A DNA stretch of 64,000 nt, taken from contig NZ_FQWC01000001.1 in assembly GCF_900129555.1 (NCBI RefSeq), forward strand, positions 806,001 through 870,000. Reading direction: 5' to 3'. Position numbers and translations under genes: made by a program. The notes under the pieces are model-generated. The model searched no databases, was not told the origin of the DNA, and saw only the letters and a list, made by a program, of their open reading frames with translations. Source of the stretch: Flavobacterium defluvii (lineage in GTDB: Bacteria > Bacteroidota > Bacteroidia > Flavobacteriales > Flavobacteriaceae). Positions 38,397-47,078 of this stretch are shown here, piece by piece (position 1 is the stretch's first letter; every line of letters begins with the position of its first letter).

Positions 38397-38404
38397 TATA
38401 TTTG
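38397..38404 (+). promoter_or_regulatory. Probable -7 box of the DUF3078 gene
   Basis: TATATTTG matches TAnnTTTG and ends 24 bp before the start codon, suggesting a separate transcript from the suf genes. Confidence 0.5.
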
Positions 38405-38428
38405 AGAATACACTAAAACTAAACAACC

Positions 38429-39379
38429 ATGAGAAAGCTGGCGTTTTTACTATGTATCGTTGCGAACTTTACTTTTGTTCAGGCACAAAATTCAGAAAAA
38501 GAACTAGTTCAAAACACGGAAAAAGCTGTAAAAAAAATCAATGATACAATTGAAGAAGAAGGCTGGAAAGCAAAAGGAACTGTATCGCTTTTATTAAACC
38601 AATCCAGTTTCAATAACTGGGTTGCTGGTGGTGAAGACAGTTTTTCCGGGACTTTAGGAATAAACTACGACTTCAATTACAAAAAAGACGATTTAACCTG
38701 GGACAATAAAATTCTTGCTTCTTACGGGCTTTTACAAACTAAAAATTCTGATTTTGGCAAGAAAACAGATGACCGTTTAGAATTTAATTCCATTCTTGGT
38801 AAAAAAGCTTTTGGCGAATGGTATTATTCTTATTTTTTAAATTTTAGAACTCAGTTTACAACGGGTTATATTTATAGTCAGGATGCCAACGGCAAAGAAA
38901 TTAGAACTGAGCAAACTAAATTTATGTCGCCTGGATATCTCACTACCGGGCCCGGTATTTACTGGTCTAAAAATGAAAACCTGAAAATAAATTTTGCACC
39001 ACTGACTTCAAAATTCACTTTTGTAGACAATGCTTACACGAGTGGAATTGACAGATTTACTGGCCTGCCTTATGTAGATGGTGATTATTTTGGCGTTGAC
39101 GAAGGTAAAACTATGCGTTATGAACTCGGTTTTTATGCTTCTGTTTATTATAAATTGGCTATTATGACCAATGTAACTGCAGAAAACACATTGAATTTAT
39201 ATTCTAATTATCTTGAAGATCCGCAAAATGTAGATATCAATTATTCGCTGAATATTATAATGAAGGTAAATAAATTTCTTTCGGCAAATTTAGCCTTTCA
39301 GGCGATTTATGATGATAATGCTTTTAGAGGCCTTCAAACTAGAGAAGTATTTGGTTTAGGAATTAATTTTGGTTTTTAA
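38429..39379 (+). CDS. DUF3078-family outer-membrane-associated protein
   Basis: This 316-residue protein has a signal peptide ending near TFVQAQ (residue 20). A helical linker then leads to WKAKGTVSLLLNQSSFNNWVAGGEDSF, the start signature of DUF3078 in Bacteroidota, and to a beta-strand-rich body ending VFGLGINFGF with a terminal Phe typical of beta-barrels. It is probably an outer-membrane barrel of unknown role. It ends at a strong bidirectional terminator. Confidence 0.88.
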   Translation: MRKLAFLLCIVANFTFVQAQNSEKELVQNTEKAVKKINDTIEEEGWKAKGTVSLLLNQSSFNNWVAGGEDSFSGTLGINYDFNYKKDDLTWDNKILASYGLLQTKNSDFGKKTDDRLEFNSILGKKAFGEWYYSYFLNFRTQFTTGYIYSQDANGKEIRTEQTKFMSPGYLTTGPGIYWSKNENLKINFAPLTSKFTFVDNAYTSGIDRFTGLPYVDGDYFGVDEGKTMRYELGFYASVYYKLAIMTNVTAENTLNLYSNYLEDPQNVDINYSLNIIMKVNKFLSANLAFQAIYDDNAFRGLQTREVFGLGINFGF

Positions 39380-39395
39380 TTAAAATACAGCATAT

Positions 39396-39430
39396 AAAAA
39401 AATAACCCTCAAATTTGAGGGTTATTTTTT
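39396..39430. terminator. Bidirectional terminator, near-perfect 34-nt palindrome
   Basis: AAATAACCCTCAAA pairs directly with TTTGAGGGTTATTT, with A- and T-tracts on the two sides. It lies between convergent genes and its right end touches the stop codon of the 53-residue ORF on the minus strand. Confidence 0.9.
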
Positions 39431-39590
39431 ATTTATTAAGTGATTTAGGTTTTATTCGAACAATTTTATCATCTTTCATAACAACTAATTCGCTATTTGA
39501 TTTCTTTTTGAATTCAATTAATTTATCATATACTAAATCCATAGCACTTAAAATTTTATCTTGAGTTAAAGATCTTTTATATGTTTTCAT
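39429..39590 (-). CDS. 53-residue ORF overlapping the zeta-toxin gene, candidate antitoxin
   Basis: I found this short ORF by reading the minus strand: an ATG at 39590 and TAA at 39429-39431 give 53 residues starting MKTYKRSLTQDKIL and ending VRIKPKSLNK. It has a helical N-terminal half and a strand pair with NSELVVMKDDKIVRIKP, with pI clearly basic. It overlaps the last 14 bp of the zeta-toxin-like gene in another frame, so translation is probably coupled. Small partners in tandem with kinase-type toxins are commonly antitoxins; here that is inference. The order toxin-first is atypical. No other gene is encoded in this stretch. Confidence 0.65.
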   Translation of the reverse strand: MKTYKRSLTQDKILSAMDLVYDKLIEFKKKSNSELVVMKDDKIVRIKPKSLNK

Positions 39591-40161
39591 TATAGATACT
39601 TTTTAGTTTATTGTACTTAATTTCATTGATTATATCAATTTCACTTTCAAGCATTTTTTCCGCTAACAATTCAGGTTTCCCAAATGAATTATCAAAAATC
39701 ATAACTTCATCAGCTATTGGCAAATATATATTAAATAAGTTTAATATACCATTAATGTATCTTCGCTTAATAACAGCTGTTTCTATATTATGTCCACCCT
39801 CGAAAACTCTCGTTTTTACTCTTTCTATTGCAAGTTCAACATCTTGCAACCAAAAAAACAAAAGAATTACTTTATAACCTTTTTCTTGAGCTAAGTTAAT
39901 TTTAGATTTATAACTTTTAGTAGCAAGTGTAGTTTCAAAAGCAAACACTTTATTACTCTCTAACAGCTCATTGACTCTGTGAAGCATTATTCTCCCAGCC
40001 TCAAAAGCTACTTTTTCAGGTTGAAATGGAGAAAGCCCTTTTGCAATTTCATCTGCATTTACAAATTCTTTACAATCCAAAATTTCAGGTAATATTGTAA
40101 AAGAAGCGGTAGTTTTACCAGCTCCATTACACCCTGAAATTATATATAAATTCTTACTCAT
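39577..40161 (-). CDS. Zeta-toxin-family P-loop kinase
   Basis: I prefer the ATG at 40161 (MSKNLYIISGCNGAGKTT), which places the P-loop GCNGAGKTT at residues 10-18; the longer form from 40185 adds eight hydrophobic residues. The 194-residue protein has FVNADEIAKGLSPFQPE, FAFETTLATKSY and LFFWLQDVELAIERVKTRVFEGGH, the usual order in zeta-toxin/UDP-GlcNAc-kinase-like proteins of Bacteroidota. Zeta toxins phosphorylate UDP-N-acetylglucosamine and stop peptidoglycan synthesis, but many chromosomal members have unknown substrates. Its lone partner is the 53-residue ORF at its 3' end. Confidence 0.88.
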   Translation of the reverse strand: MSKNLYIISGCNGAGKTTASFTILPEILDCKEFVNADEIAKGLSPFQPEKVAFEAGRIMLHRVNELLESNKVFAFETTLATKSYKSKINLAQEKGYKVILLFFWLQDVELAIERVKTRVFEGGHNIETAVIKRRYINGILNLFNIYLPIADEVMIFDNSFGKPELLAEKMLESEIDIINEIKYNKLKSIYNENI

Positions 40162-40245
40162 TTTAACAAAGATATGAAATATCAACCTTCATTAAATAGT
40201 ATTTGAGATATATTTAATAAAGTTTAAATTCTTTGTGTAGGAATA

Positions 40246-40281
40246 AAAAACGGCTTTTGAAATAAATCAAAAGCCGTTTCT
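40246..40281 (-). terminator. Rho-independent terminator of hflX
   Basis: The stem AAACGGCTTTTGA / TCAAAAGCCGTTT with an AATAAA loop ends 4-6 bp after the hflX stop codon on the minus strand and runs into T's (A's on +). Confidence 0.88.
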
Positions 40282-40284
40282 ATT

Positions 40285-41514
40285 TTATTCTTCTTCCTTT
40301 TCAATAGCATCCTTGTAATCAGGATATAAAAAGTTATTATATGGAAATCTGGTAATGTGAATCTGACGAACCGCCTCGTAAACCATTTCTCTAAATTCTT
40401 CGAAATTTTCTTTTCTTGTTGCCGAAATAAACAATGCCTTATCATGACCTACATTACTCATCCAAGTTTGTTTCCATTCGTCAAGAGTCCAGTGTTTTCT
40501 GGTTCTTTCGGTAATCAAATCATCTTCGTCAATTGTCAGGTGTTTGTAAGCATCGATTTTATTGAAAACCATAATTGTTGGTTTGTCATTACTTTTGATT
40601 TCCTGCAAAATCTGATTTACTGATTCTATATGATCTTCAAAATCCGGATGTGAAATATCTACAACATGCAAAAGCAAATCAGCTTCGCGAACCTCATCAA
40701 GTGTACTTTTGAAAGAATCAACTAATTGGGTTGGCAGTTTTCGAATAAATCCAACCGTATCCGAAAGCAAGAAAGGCAAATTTTTAATAACCACTTTTCG
40801 AACGGTTGTATCTAAAGTTGCAAACAATTTATTTTCAACAAAAACTTCACTCTTTCCAATTGCATTCATCAAAGTCGATTTTCCAACGTTTGTATATCCA
40901 ACCAATGCCACACGAACCATTGCTCCGCGGTTGCTTCGCTGAATACTCATTTGTTTATCGATCGTTTTGATTTTTTCTTTCAACAACGAAATTCGGTCAC
41001 GCACAATACGTCTGTCTGTTTCAATCTCCGTTTCCCCCGGACCACGCATACCAATTCCTCCTTTTTGACGTTCAAGGTGCGTCCATAAACCCGAAAGTCT
41101 TGGTAATAAATATTGACATTGTGCCAGTTCTACCTGCGTTCTGGCATACGATGTTTCTGCTCTTTGCGCAAAAATGTCCAGAATTAAATTGGTTCTGTCA
41201 AGAATTTTGCAATCAATAATTCTTGATATATTTTTTTGCTGCGAAGGTGTTAATTCATCATCAAAAATAACAGTCGATATTGCGTTTTCTTTTACAAAAA
41301 GATTGATTTCATCTATTTTACCCGTCCCCACAAAAGTCTTCGGATTCGGGCATTCCATTTTTTGCGAAAAGCGTTTTATAACCTGACCGCCAGCGGTAAA
41401 AGTTAAAAACTCTAATTCGTCTAAATATTCATTAAGTTTTTCCTCACTTTGATTTTGAGTTACAATACCTACTATGGCCGTTTTCTCAAAATTTATAACT
41501 TCTTTCTCTAGCAT
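40285..41514 (-). CDS. hflX: Ribosome-associated GTPase HflX
   Basis: This 409-residue GTPase splits stalled or hibernating ribosomes. The N-terminal HflX domain contains FVGTGKIDEINLFV and FDDELTPSQQKNI. A linker with GPGETEIETDRRIVRDRI precedes the G domain, with G1 LVGYTNVGKST (near 205), G2/G3 FATLDTTVRKV and DTVGFIRKLP, and G4 VFNKIDAY. Length is typical. It has its own promoter and terminator. Confidence 0.96.
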   Translation of the reverse strand: MLEKEVINFEKTAIVGIVTQNQSEEKLNEYLDELEFLTFTAGGQVIKRFSQKMECPNPKTFVGTGKIDEINLFVKENAISTVIFDDELTPSQQKNISRIIDCKILDRTNLILDIFAQRAETSYARTQVELAQCQYLLPRLSGLWTHLERQKGGIGMRGPGETEIETDRRIVRDRISLLKEKIKTIDKQMSIQRSNRGAMVRVALVGYTNVGKSTLMNAIGKSEVFVENKLFATLDTTVRKVVIKNLPFLLSDTVGFIRKLPTQLVDSFKSTLDEVREADLLLHVVDISHPDFEDHIESVNQILQEIKSNDKPTIMVFNKIDAYKHLTIDEDDLITERTRKHWTLDEWKQTWMSNVGHDKALFISATRKENFEEFREMVYEAVRQIHITRFPYNNFLYPDYKDAIEKEEE

Positions 41515-41531
41515 ATCTTAAAATAAGGCTA

Positions 41532-41560
41532 CAAATTTAATCATTTGTAAACTACTACAA
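41532..41560 (-). promoter_or_regulatory. Promoter of hflX
   Basis: On the minus strand TTG (41560-41558), an 18-nt spacer and TAAATTTG (41539-41532) make a good Bacteroidota -33/-7 pair. The start codon follows 17 bp downstream. Confidence 0.65.
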
Positions 41561-41596
41561 TTATAGAATTTCAATTTTAAATCCTATTTAAAAAAT

Positions 41597-41641
41597 AAAC
41601 CATTTATAAATCAGGTATTAACCTTACTTATAAATGGTTTA
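41597..41641 (-). terminator. Hairpin after the hypothetical gene at 41663
   Basis: AAACCATTTATAA and TTATAAATGGTTT form a perfect 13-bp stem over an 18-nt loop, 22 bp past the stop codon on the minus strand. Confidence 0.65.
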
Positions 41642-41662
41642 AAGGATTATTTAAAAACTTAT

Positions 41663-42520
41663 TTATTCGTAAATAAACGTTTTTTCTGTTTTTACAATTC
41701 CGTTTTCTTCAATTTGTGAACAAGAAATAGGAAAGTTTAATTTGTTGTATTTATATTTTCGGCTTACCGCAACTAAAGCTGTAGACGACGGACTAAAATT
41801 CATTTCGTTGTTATAAGAAATAGCTTCAAAACTAAATTCATCTTCATGATATGAAATCATTGGTACAATTATCTTATAATTTTGACCAAAAAGATTTTGA
41901 ACAATTAATTGGTCTACAGATTTCTTGTCATCAAAAGTATATGTTTTTGAGATTTTATCACCTACTAAACCTTTGTGTTTAACTACATTATCATTAACAT
42001 AAACATATTCAAGTTTACCAATAATTGCCTTGTTTCTGTCTCGTGAAGTACGTCTGACAATAGTTCCGTTTTCGATGATATATTCAATATCTTCAACTAA
42101 GTTCTGGTGATTTGTACTTTTTTTAGTCGTTACTTTTACACGTGCACCTTCATAAACAAACGATACCACTTTTGTAATATAATCTGGTCCTTCCTGATAT
42201 TTTTTTACAAACTTTGTAATGTTACCGTCAGCATCATAAGTATAATTGATAACTTCTTTCCAGTCGCTTCCTACTTTATCTTTAACGGTCATATCCAATA
42301 GTCCGTTTTTGTTGTAAAAGAAATGCTGCACAACATCTGAAGTTGTTATTGTCTGCAGTTTACCATCTTTAAAAACCATTGTTTTATTAACAATTTCACC
42401 GTCTTTAGAGTTTTGGTAATTCGTTTTTACAATGTTGATTTGCTTTAATTTAACATTGTCCTGACTGTGCATCAAGAATGGAAACACCATCATTAGGATG
42501 GCAATAAAGTAGGTTTTCAT
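41663..42520 (-). CDS. Hypothetical secreted protein with repeated YD-like beta segments
   Basis: I chose the ATG at 42520 because it gives a clean signal peptide (MKTYFIAILMMVFPFLMHSQ); the upstream ATG at 42568 adds 16 residues of no clear character. The 285-residue product is beta-rich, with repeated short hairpins such as FYNKNGLLDMTVKD, YTYDADGNITKFVKKY, YVYVNDNVVKHKG and YTFDDKKSVDQL. These resemble RHS/YD-type or MORN-like strand repeats. No enzyme motif is visible. It stands alone in front of a DUF5689 gene of the same strand with a 92-bp gap from it. Confidence 0.78.
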   Translation of the reverse strand: MKTYFIAILMMVFPFLMHSQDNVKLKQINIVKTNYQNSKDGEIVNKTMVFKDGKLQTITTSDVVQHFFYNKNGLLDMTVKDKVGSDWKEVINYTYDADGNITKFVKKYQEGPDYITKVVSFVYEGARVKVTTKKSTNHQNLVEDIEYIIENGTIVRRTSRDRNKAIIGKLEYVYVNDNVVKHKGLVGDKISKTYTFDDKKSVDQLIVQNLFGQNYKIIVPMISYHEDEFSFEAISYNNEMNFSPSSTALVAVSRKYKYNKLNFPISCSQIEENGIVKTEKTFIYE

Positions 42521-42660
42521 TTTGTTCTTGTATTGATTTGGGATGACCAAAATACAAAATTCTGTCAAAATTTAATAGTTTAAAATCTCAAAAATAATAC
42601 TCCATTAAATTATTAGCCAAAAAACCAGTCACTTAACTGAATTTTTCAAAGTAAAAATTC

Positions 42661-44007
42661 CTACTTTTCGCCAAATATCTTAATATCATCAACCATAAAA
42701 GCCCCATTTAAAGTTTTATCTTTTCCTGATCCGATGTATTTAAATGCAATATTTATATTTCCGGAATAAGCCGAAAGATCAATTCCGCCAGAACTTATAA
42801 ATTCACGCGCAGGAGTTGAAAGATTAGGAACTTTTGCATCCAGCTTTGTCCATTTTGCTTTGCTGATATTGGCTCCGTCAAAGTTTGTTGAAATATAAAC
42901 TTCTAGTGTATTTAAAGGAGAATTTACTTTTAAATCATGCTGCGCACTTCTAAAAGACAACACTGCATTTTTATAATCCGTCAGATCAATTTTAGGAGAA
43001 ACGAGCCATGCAATATTTTCGGCTGCGGTTGTGCTTGTAGTATTAAATTCGGCATAACCATTTCCGGCATAAACCATACTTTTCCATAGTTTAGTGGCTT
43101 TCTCTACAATATTGCTCCATCCTGGAAGTGCAAAATTGACATTGTTTTTAACCGACTGAAAATCTTCTGCAAAAAATGGAGTACTTCTTTTTCCATTCAT
43201 TACAATATCATTTTCAGATCTTACCATTAGTTGGTAATCTGTACCAAACTTTGTCAAAATTCCTCTTACTTTTCCACTTCCTTCCGGTACAGAATGATCT
43301 GCAAATTTTGCATAACTACTTGTTCTTAAAATAATTTGATTCCCCGTTTTATCTCGCAGATTCCAGTTTGTCGATCCTCCTATATTGTTTGATTCTTCAA
43401 AATAATGACGCCCTAATGCTGCTTCAGTAAACTCAACATCATTGAGTTCAATCAATGTATTTAGTTTAGTATCGTCAAGTGCTTTTTCTATAGAAAGCGA
43501 TTCAAGTAACTGGTTTTCATCTATAAGTTCACATGATGCGCTTAAAACATTCTTGTATTCATTTTGAGAGATTCTGCCTATTGTTGGGTCTCCGGCATTG
43601 CTAACATATAAACTGCCAATTCTCAAACCTCCATAATACAAATCTGTAAATTGATTTTTAAGTTTTACATAAACCTTATTACCAATTCTGTAGTCAATAT
43701 AAGTATTTGACGCATCTATGGGTACGCTAAAACCTATTGCAGGAATTCTTTCGGAGGCTTTTGTCTGCAGTGAAATCGTTTTGAAAAAATTTCCTCCTTC
43801 ATCACTTGAAACCACATACGCTTCTATAATATCATCGTACAAATATTGTTTTGCTGTACTGCCCGAAAGCTCATAAACTTTTTCTACCGTTTTGTTTACT
43901 TTATAATCGGGCTGTGTACATTCTAATTTTGGATTTTCTACGTCTTTACTACAGCTGCAGATTAATAACGATGAAAGTAAAAGTGATTTTAAAATTATAT
44001 TTTTCAT
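42661..44007 (-). CDS. DUF5689/choice-of-anchor-J lipoprotein
   Basis: This 448-residue lipoprotein has the signal LLSSLLICSC (Cys 17 or 19). The N-terminal half (about 40-270) matches the Bacteroidota DUF5689 OB-like domain (YLYDDIIEAYVVSSDEGGNFFKTISLQ; RTSSYAKFADHSVPEGSGKVRGIL). The C-terminal half (about 275-448) looks like a choice-of-anchor-J jelly roll (FFAEDFQSV, AYSGNINIAFKYIGSG, GAFMVDDIKIFGE). It is probably on the cell surface. It starts 19 bp after the stop of the upstream TonB-dependent receptor gene, forming a receptor-lipoprotein pair like SusCD in layout but unrelated in sequence. Confidence 0.9.
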   Translation of the reverse strand: MKNIILKSLLLSSLLICSCSKDVENPKLECTQPDYKVNKTVEKVYELSGSTAKQYLYDDIIEAYVVSSDEGGNFFKTISLQTKASERIPAIGFSVPIDASNTYIDYRIGNKVYVKLKNQFTDLYYGGLRIGSLYVSNAGDPTIGRISQNEYKNVLSASCELIDENQLLESLSIEKALDDTKLNTLIELNDVEFTEAALGRHYFEESNNIGGSTNWNLRDKTGNQIILRTSSYAKFADHSVPEGSGKVRGILTKFGTDYQLMVRSENDIVMNGKRSTPFFAEDFQSVKNNVNFALPGWSNIVEKATKLWKSMVYAGNGYAEFNTTSTTAAENIAWLVSPKIDLTDYKNAVLSFRSAQHDLKVNSPLNTLEVYISTNFDGANISKAKWTKLDAKVPNLSTPAREFISSGGIDLSAYSGNINIAFKYIGSGKDKTLNGAFMVDDIKIFGEK

Positions 44008-44026
44008 GAGAAATAAATTTTTCGAG

Positions 44027-46843
44027 TTATAAACCGATTGTTAGATTTAAAAAATAAGTTCTTCCGTAACCATAATAATATTTGGGTCCAAATGATGGTG
44101 TTCCGCTTGAAGCATCTTGATTTAAAGCTCTGAAATTTGCGTTTCGAGCCTGTTCAAATCCGCCTGTTTTGTATACTAAATTCAGCACATTATTAACGCT
44201 GGCAAAAAGTCCGATATACTTTTTCTGAACTCGCCAGGATTTTCCTCCGTTAATATTCAGCAGCGTAACAGACTTAAATTTTTCTTGTTTTAATAATTCA
44301 TTTCCTCTTTCGGAAGTGGCTTCGGGAAAAGGAAATCCGTTTGCTGAATTAATATAGAATTGTGAAGTTCTTGATATTGGCGAAACATCAATATAATTAT
44401 CACTCAAATAATTGATATTTGTTCCAATCCACCAAAATTTAGGATCGCGATATTCTAAACCAATTGAAATTGCATTTTGCGGCATTCCCGCTTGTTTGTA
44501 GTTTTTAAGATAGGCCTGACCAAAATCAAAAGTTGTCTGCGCACCATCTTTTGCAGCGTTTGCAGCGTTTGTAATGGATACATTTGGATTACTGTTGTAA
44601 ACATAGTTTCCGTAAGCAGCAGATAAAGTAGTTTTTAGAGTAGACGAAATTTGATATTCAAAACTCAATTCTGCACCAGTATTTTTCTTATCTAACTGAG
44701 TCAGAGTCTGACTGACAAAAGCATCTGTTGCATCGTAACCTGCTCCATTGTCGAAAATTCCTTCTGCATAAAAAAAGGAAGTTTTAGAACTGTTTTTTAT
44801 TAATGCATAATAAGCTGTTAAACGTAATTTGAGTTTTGGCGAACGGTAAACATAATTGGCTTCTGCGCTAGTAATATTTTCACTTTCAATTCCATCAACT
44901 ATCTTATTGTTTAATCTCGAATTTGAAAATGTATTTCGTAATGAGGGCGCTCTTGTTAAATGTGCACCATTTATGAAAAACCATTCTTTACCCGAAATTT
45001 TATACGTGAATCCGCCTTTAAAACCAAAGTTTTCAAAATTTATTTTTTCACTTTTTCCTAAAGAAGTTGTGGGATAAATTCCATTTTGATATAAGCCTTC
45101 TCTTTGATAATCTGAAACTGAATAGGACTGTGCCAAATAAAATTCAGTTTTATTATATGCAAATTTAAACTGCGCAAAAGCATCAATTGTATTAGCAGTT
45201 AGATTATAATTATAGCCATAAATATCTCCTTGTTTAACCTGTCTGTTCGGGTTTTGCAAATCAGACTGCGAAAGATCGCCTTTATAAAACGGATCAATAT
45301 CTTCAAAAAATGCTCCGCCAAGAAGATCTAATAAGTACTGAAAGTTATGCGATTTTAAATTCTTAAAAGTTATTCCTGCATCAAAAGAAATATTAGAATT
45401 AATCTGTGCATTTAGATTTGAATTTACTGCGAAGGTTTTATCATCTGTTCTGTCTTCATATAAAACATAATGACTCTGCGCCGGCTCATAACCATTTTGA
45501 CCTGGTTTTTGATTTGTTAAATACATTCTGTTCCAGTCAATTTGGGAATTTGCCAAAAATGTGATTCTGCTTTTCTCAGCATTTTCATAATCAGGCGTAA
45601 ATTCTCCAGAGAATTCGCCTTTGTCTTTTGCATAAAGCGAACTAAAGTAACTCGGCATTTTTTTATAATAAACAGGATCTGGACTATCAGCATTTTGGTA
45701 ATCGATATTACTGTTTCCTACTTTTCCAAATTGATACATTACGCTCGAATTGAGATTGGTTTTATCATCAATTTTAAAATAATGATTAAGCATCAATAAT
45801 GGTTCTTTGACATTTTTTACTCTTGCATTTCGTTTTTTTCCATTTTGAAATCCCCAGTACGAATTGTATTTTTCACTCATTAAATTGGTGACTTCGTTTG
45901 TATTTGGAGAATTTTTGCCACGAGAATTTGGTGTGTAAAATCCTGTAAAATTGACTGAATTTCTGTTGTTTAATTTCTTTTCAACACTAATAAAAAAGGA
46001 ATCTGCGTTGAAATTTGTCCCTTCAAAATAAGCTTCATCTGCCCATCTTTTTCCTGCAGAAACGGCATAAGCCCATCCGGAAGCATTCATTCCTGATGCA
46101 TAAGTACTTATAGCGCGCCAAGTATATGTTGTATTACTTCCGGAAAATGTAAGCTGTGTTCCTTTTCTATATAAAGAAGCTCTGGTAGAAATTTGCTGTG
46201 TTCCCAGAACACCACCAAAAGTATAATTTGAAGCTGCAGTTCCAACTGAAAATTCCTGATTTCGGAGTACATTATTTAATCCGCTCCAATTGTTCCATTG
46301 CGGTCTGCCGTCGTAGATTTTGTTCATCGTCATTCCGTTGAGCATCATCGTTCCGTTTTCGCTGTCTAAACCACGAAATCTAAATCGGGCCTGACCCCAA
46401 TTAAAAGCCGAAGCCTGCATAAAAGCATCACGCGAAGATTGTAAAAGTCCCGAAGTCATTTCTGATGAACTATTATCATCAGATAAATCGCTGTCTAATA
46501 AAGTTATTAATGCGGCAGGAGCTTCATCGGAAAAAGTATCTTCTAATTGTAGTATTCCGAGATTTATCTTTTGTCCAAAATCGGATTGGATTTTTAAAAG
46601 AAGATCTTTATACCCCTGACTGTGAACCCATAACAACTGCTCACCTTTTACAGGCGAATACAACTCAAATCTTCCGTTTTTTGAAGTAAGTCCGGTGATA
46701 GAAGTATTTTGAATATTGACTACAACACTCTCAATTGGTTTTTCTGTTTTGGCATCAATTACAAATCCAAAGAAGATCGTTTCCTGAGCAAAAGCAAAAC
46801 TAAAAGACAATAAAACAAGAAAGACTGCGTATTTTTTTACCAT
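44027..46843 (-). CDS. TonB-dependent receptor with carboxypeptidase-like regulatory domain
   Basis: This 938-residue outer-membrane receptor has a signal peptide ending SFAFAQ (about 19). A carboxypeptidase D regulatory-like domain (about 20-100, GFVIDAKTEKPIESVVVNI) is followed by a plug (RFRFRGLDSENGTMMLNGMTMNKIYDGRPQWNNWSGL) and a C-terminal barrel ending GRTYFLNLTIGL. The plug is of the non-SusC type. It forms an operon with the DUF5689 lipoprotein gene. The substrate is unknown; no TonB-energised metal or vitamin partner is nearby. Confidence 0.92.
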   Translation of the reverse strand: MVKKYAVFLVLLSFSFAFAQETIFFGFVIDAKTEKPIESVVVNIQNTSITGLTSKNGRFELYSPVKGEQLLWVHSQGYKDLLLKIQSDFGQKINLGILQLEDTFSDEAPAALITLLDSDLSDDNSSSEMTSGLLQSSRDAFMQASAFNWGQARFRFRGLDSENGTMMLNGMTMNKIYDGRPQWNNWSGLNNVLRNQEFSVGTAASNYTFGGVLGTQQISTRASLYRKGTQLTFSGSNTTYTWRAISTYASGMNASGWAYAVSAGKRWADEAYFEGTNFNADSFFISVEKKLNNRNSVNFTGFYTPNSRGKNSPNTNEVTNLMSEKYNSYWGFQNGKKRNARVKNVKEPLLMLNHYFKIDDKTNLNSSVMYQFGKVGNSNIDYQNADSPDPVYYKKMPSYFSSLYAKDKGEFSGEFTPDYENAEKSRITFLANSQIDWNRMYLTNQKPGQNGYEPAQSHYVLYEDRTDDKTFAVNSNLNAQINSNISFDAGITFKNLKSHNFQYLLDLLGGAFFEDIDPFYKGDLSQSDLQNPNRQVKQGDIYGYNYNLTANTIDAFAQFKFAYNKTEFYLAQSYSVSDYQREGLYQNGIYPTTSLGKSEKINFENFGFKGGFTYKISGKEWFFINGAHLTRAPSLRNTFSNSRLNNKIVDGIESENITSAEANYVYRSPKLKLRLTAYYALIKNSSKTSFFYAEGIFDNGAGYDATDAFVSQTLTQLDKKNTGAELSFEYQISSTLKTTLSAAYGNYVYNSNPNVSITNAANAAKDGAQTTFDFGQAYLKNYKQAGMPQNAISIGLEYRDPKFWWIGTNINYLSDNYIDVSPISRTSQFYINSANGFPFPEATSERGNELLKQEKFKSVTLLNINGGKSWRVQKKYIGLFASVNNVLNLVYKTGGFEQARNANFRALNQDASSGTPSFGPKYYYGYGRTYFLNLTIGL

Positions 46844-47078
46844 TAAAATTCCAATTCATTTTGAAAATTGTTTTTAGGAAATTAATCCTCAATTCAAAAG
46901 ATAAATTGGTTTTTGGAAAAAGAGTCTTACTTATAATACAAGCGGCTCGATTTTCAAATATAGGAAAAAACAATAATTAAAAGAAAATAAATTCTTACAA
47001 AATTAATACTGTATTATATTTTTGAATAAAAAAAAGTATCGCTAATGTATTTAATCTACTCAGGATGAGACTTATAAT

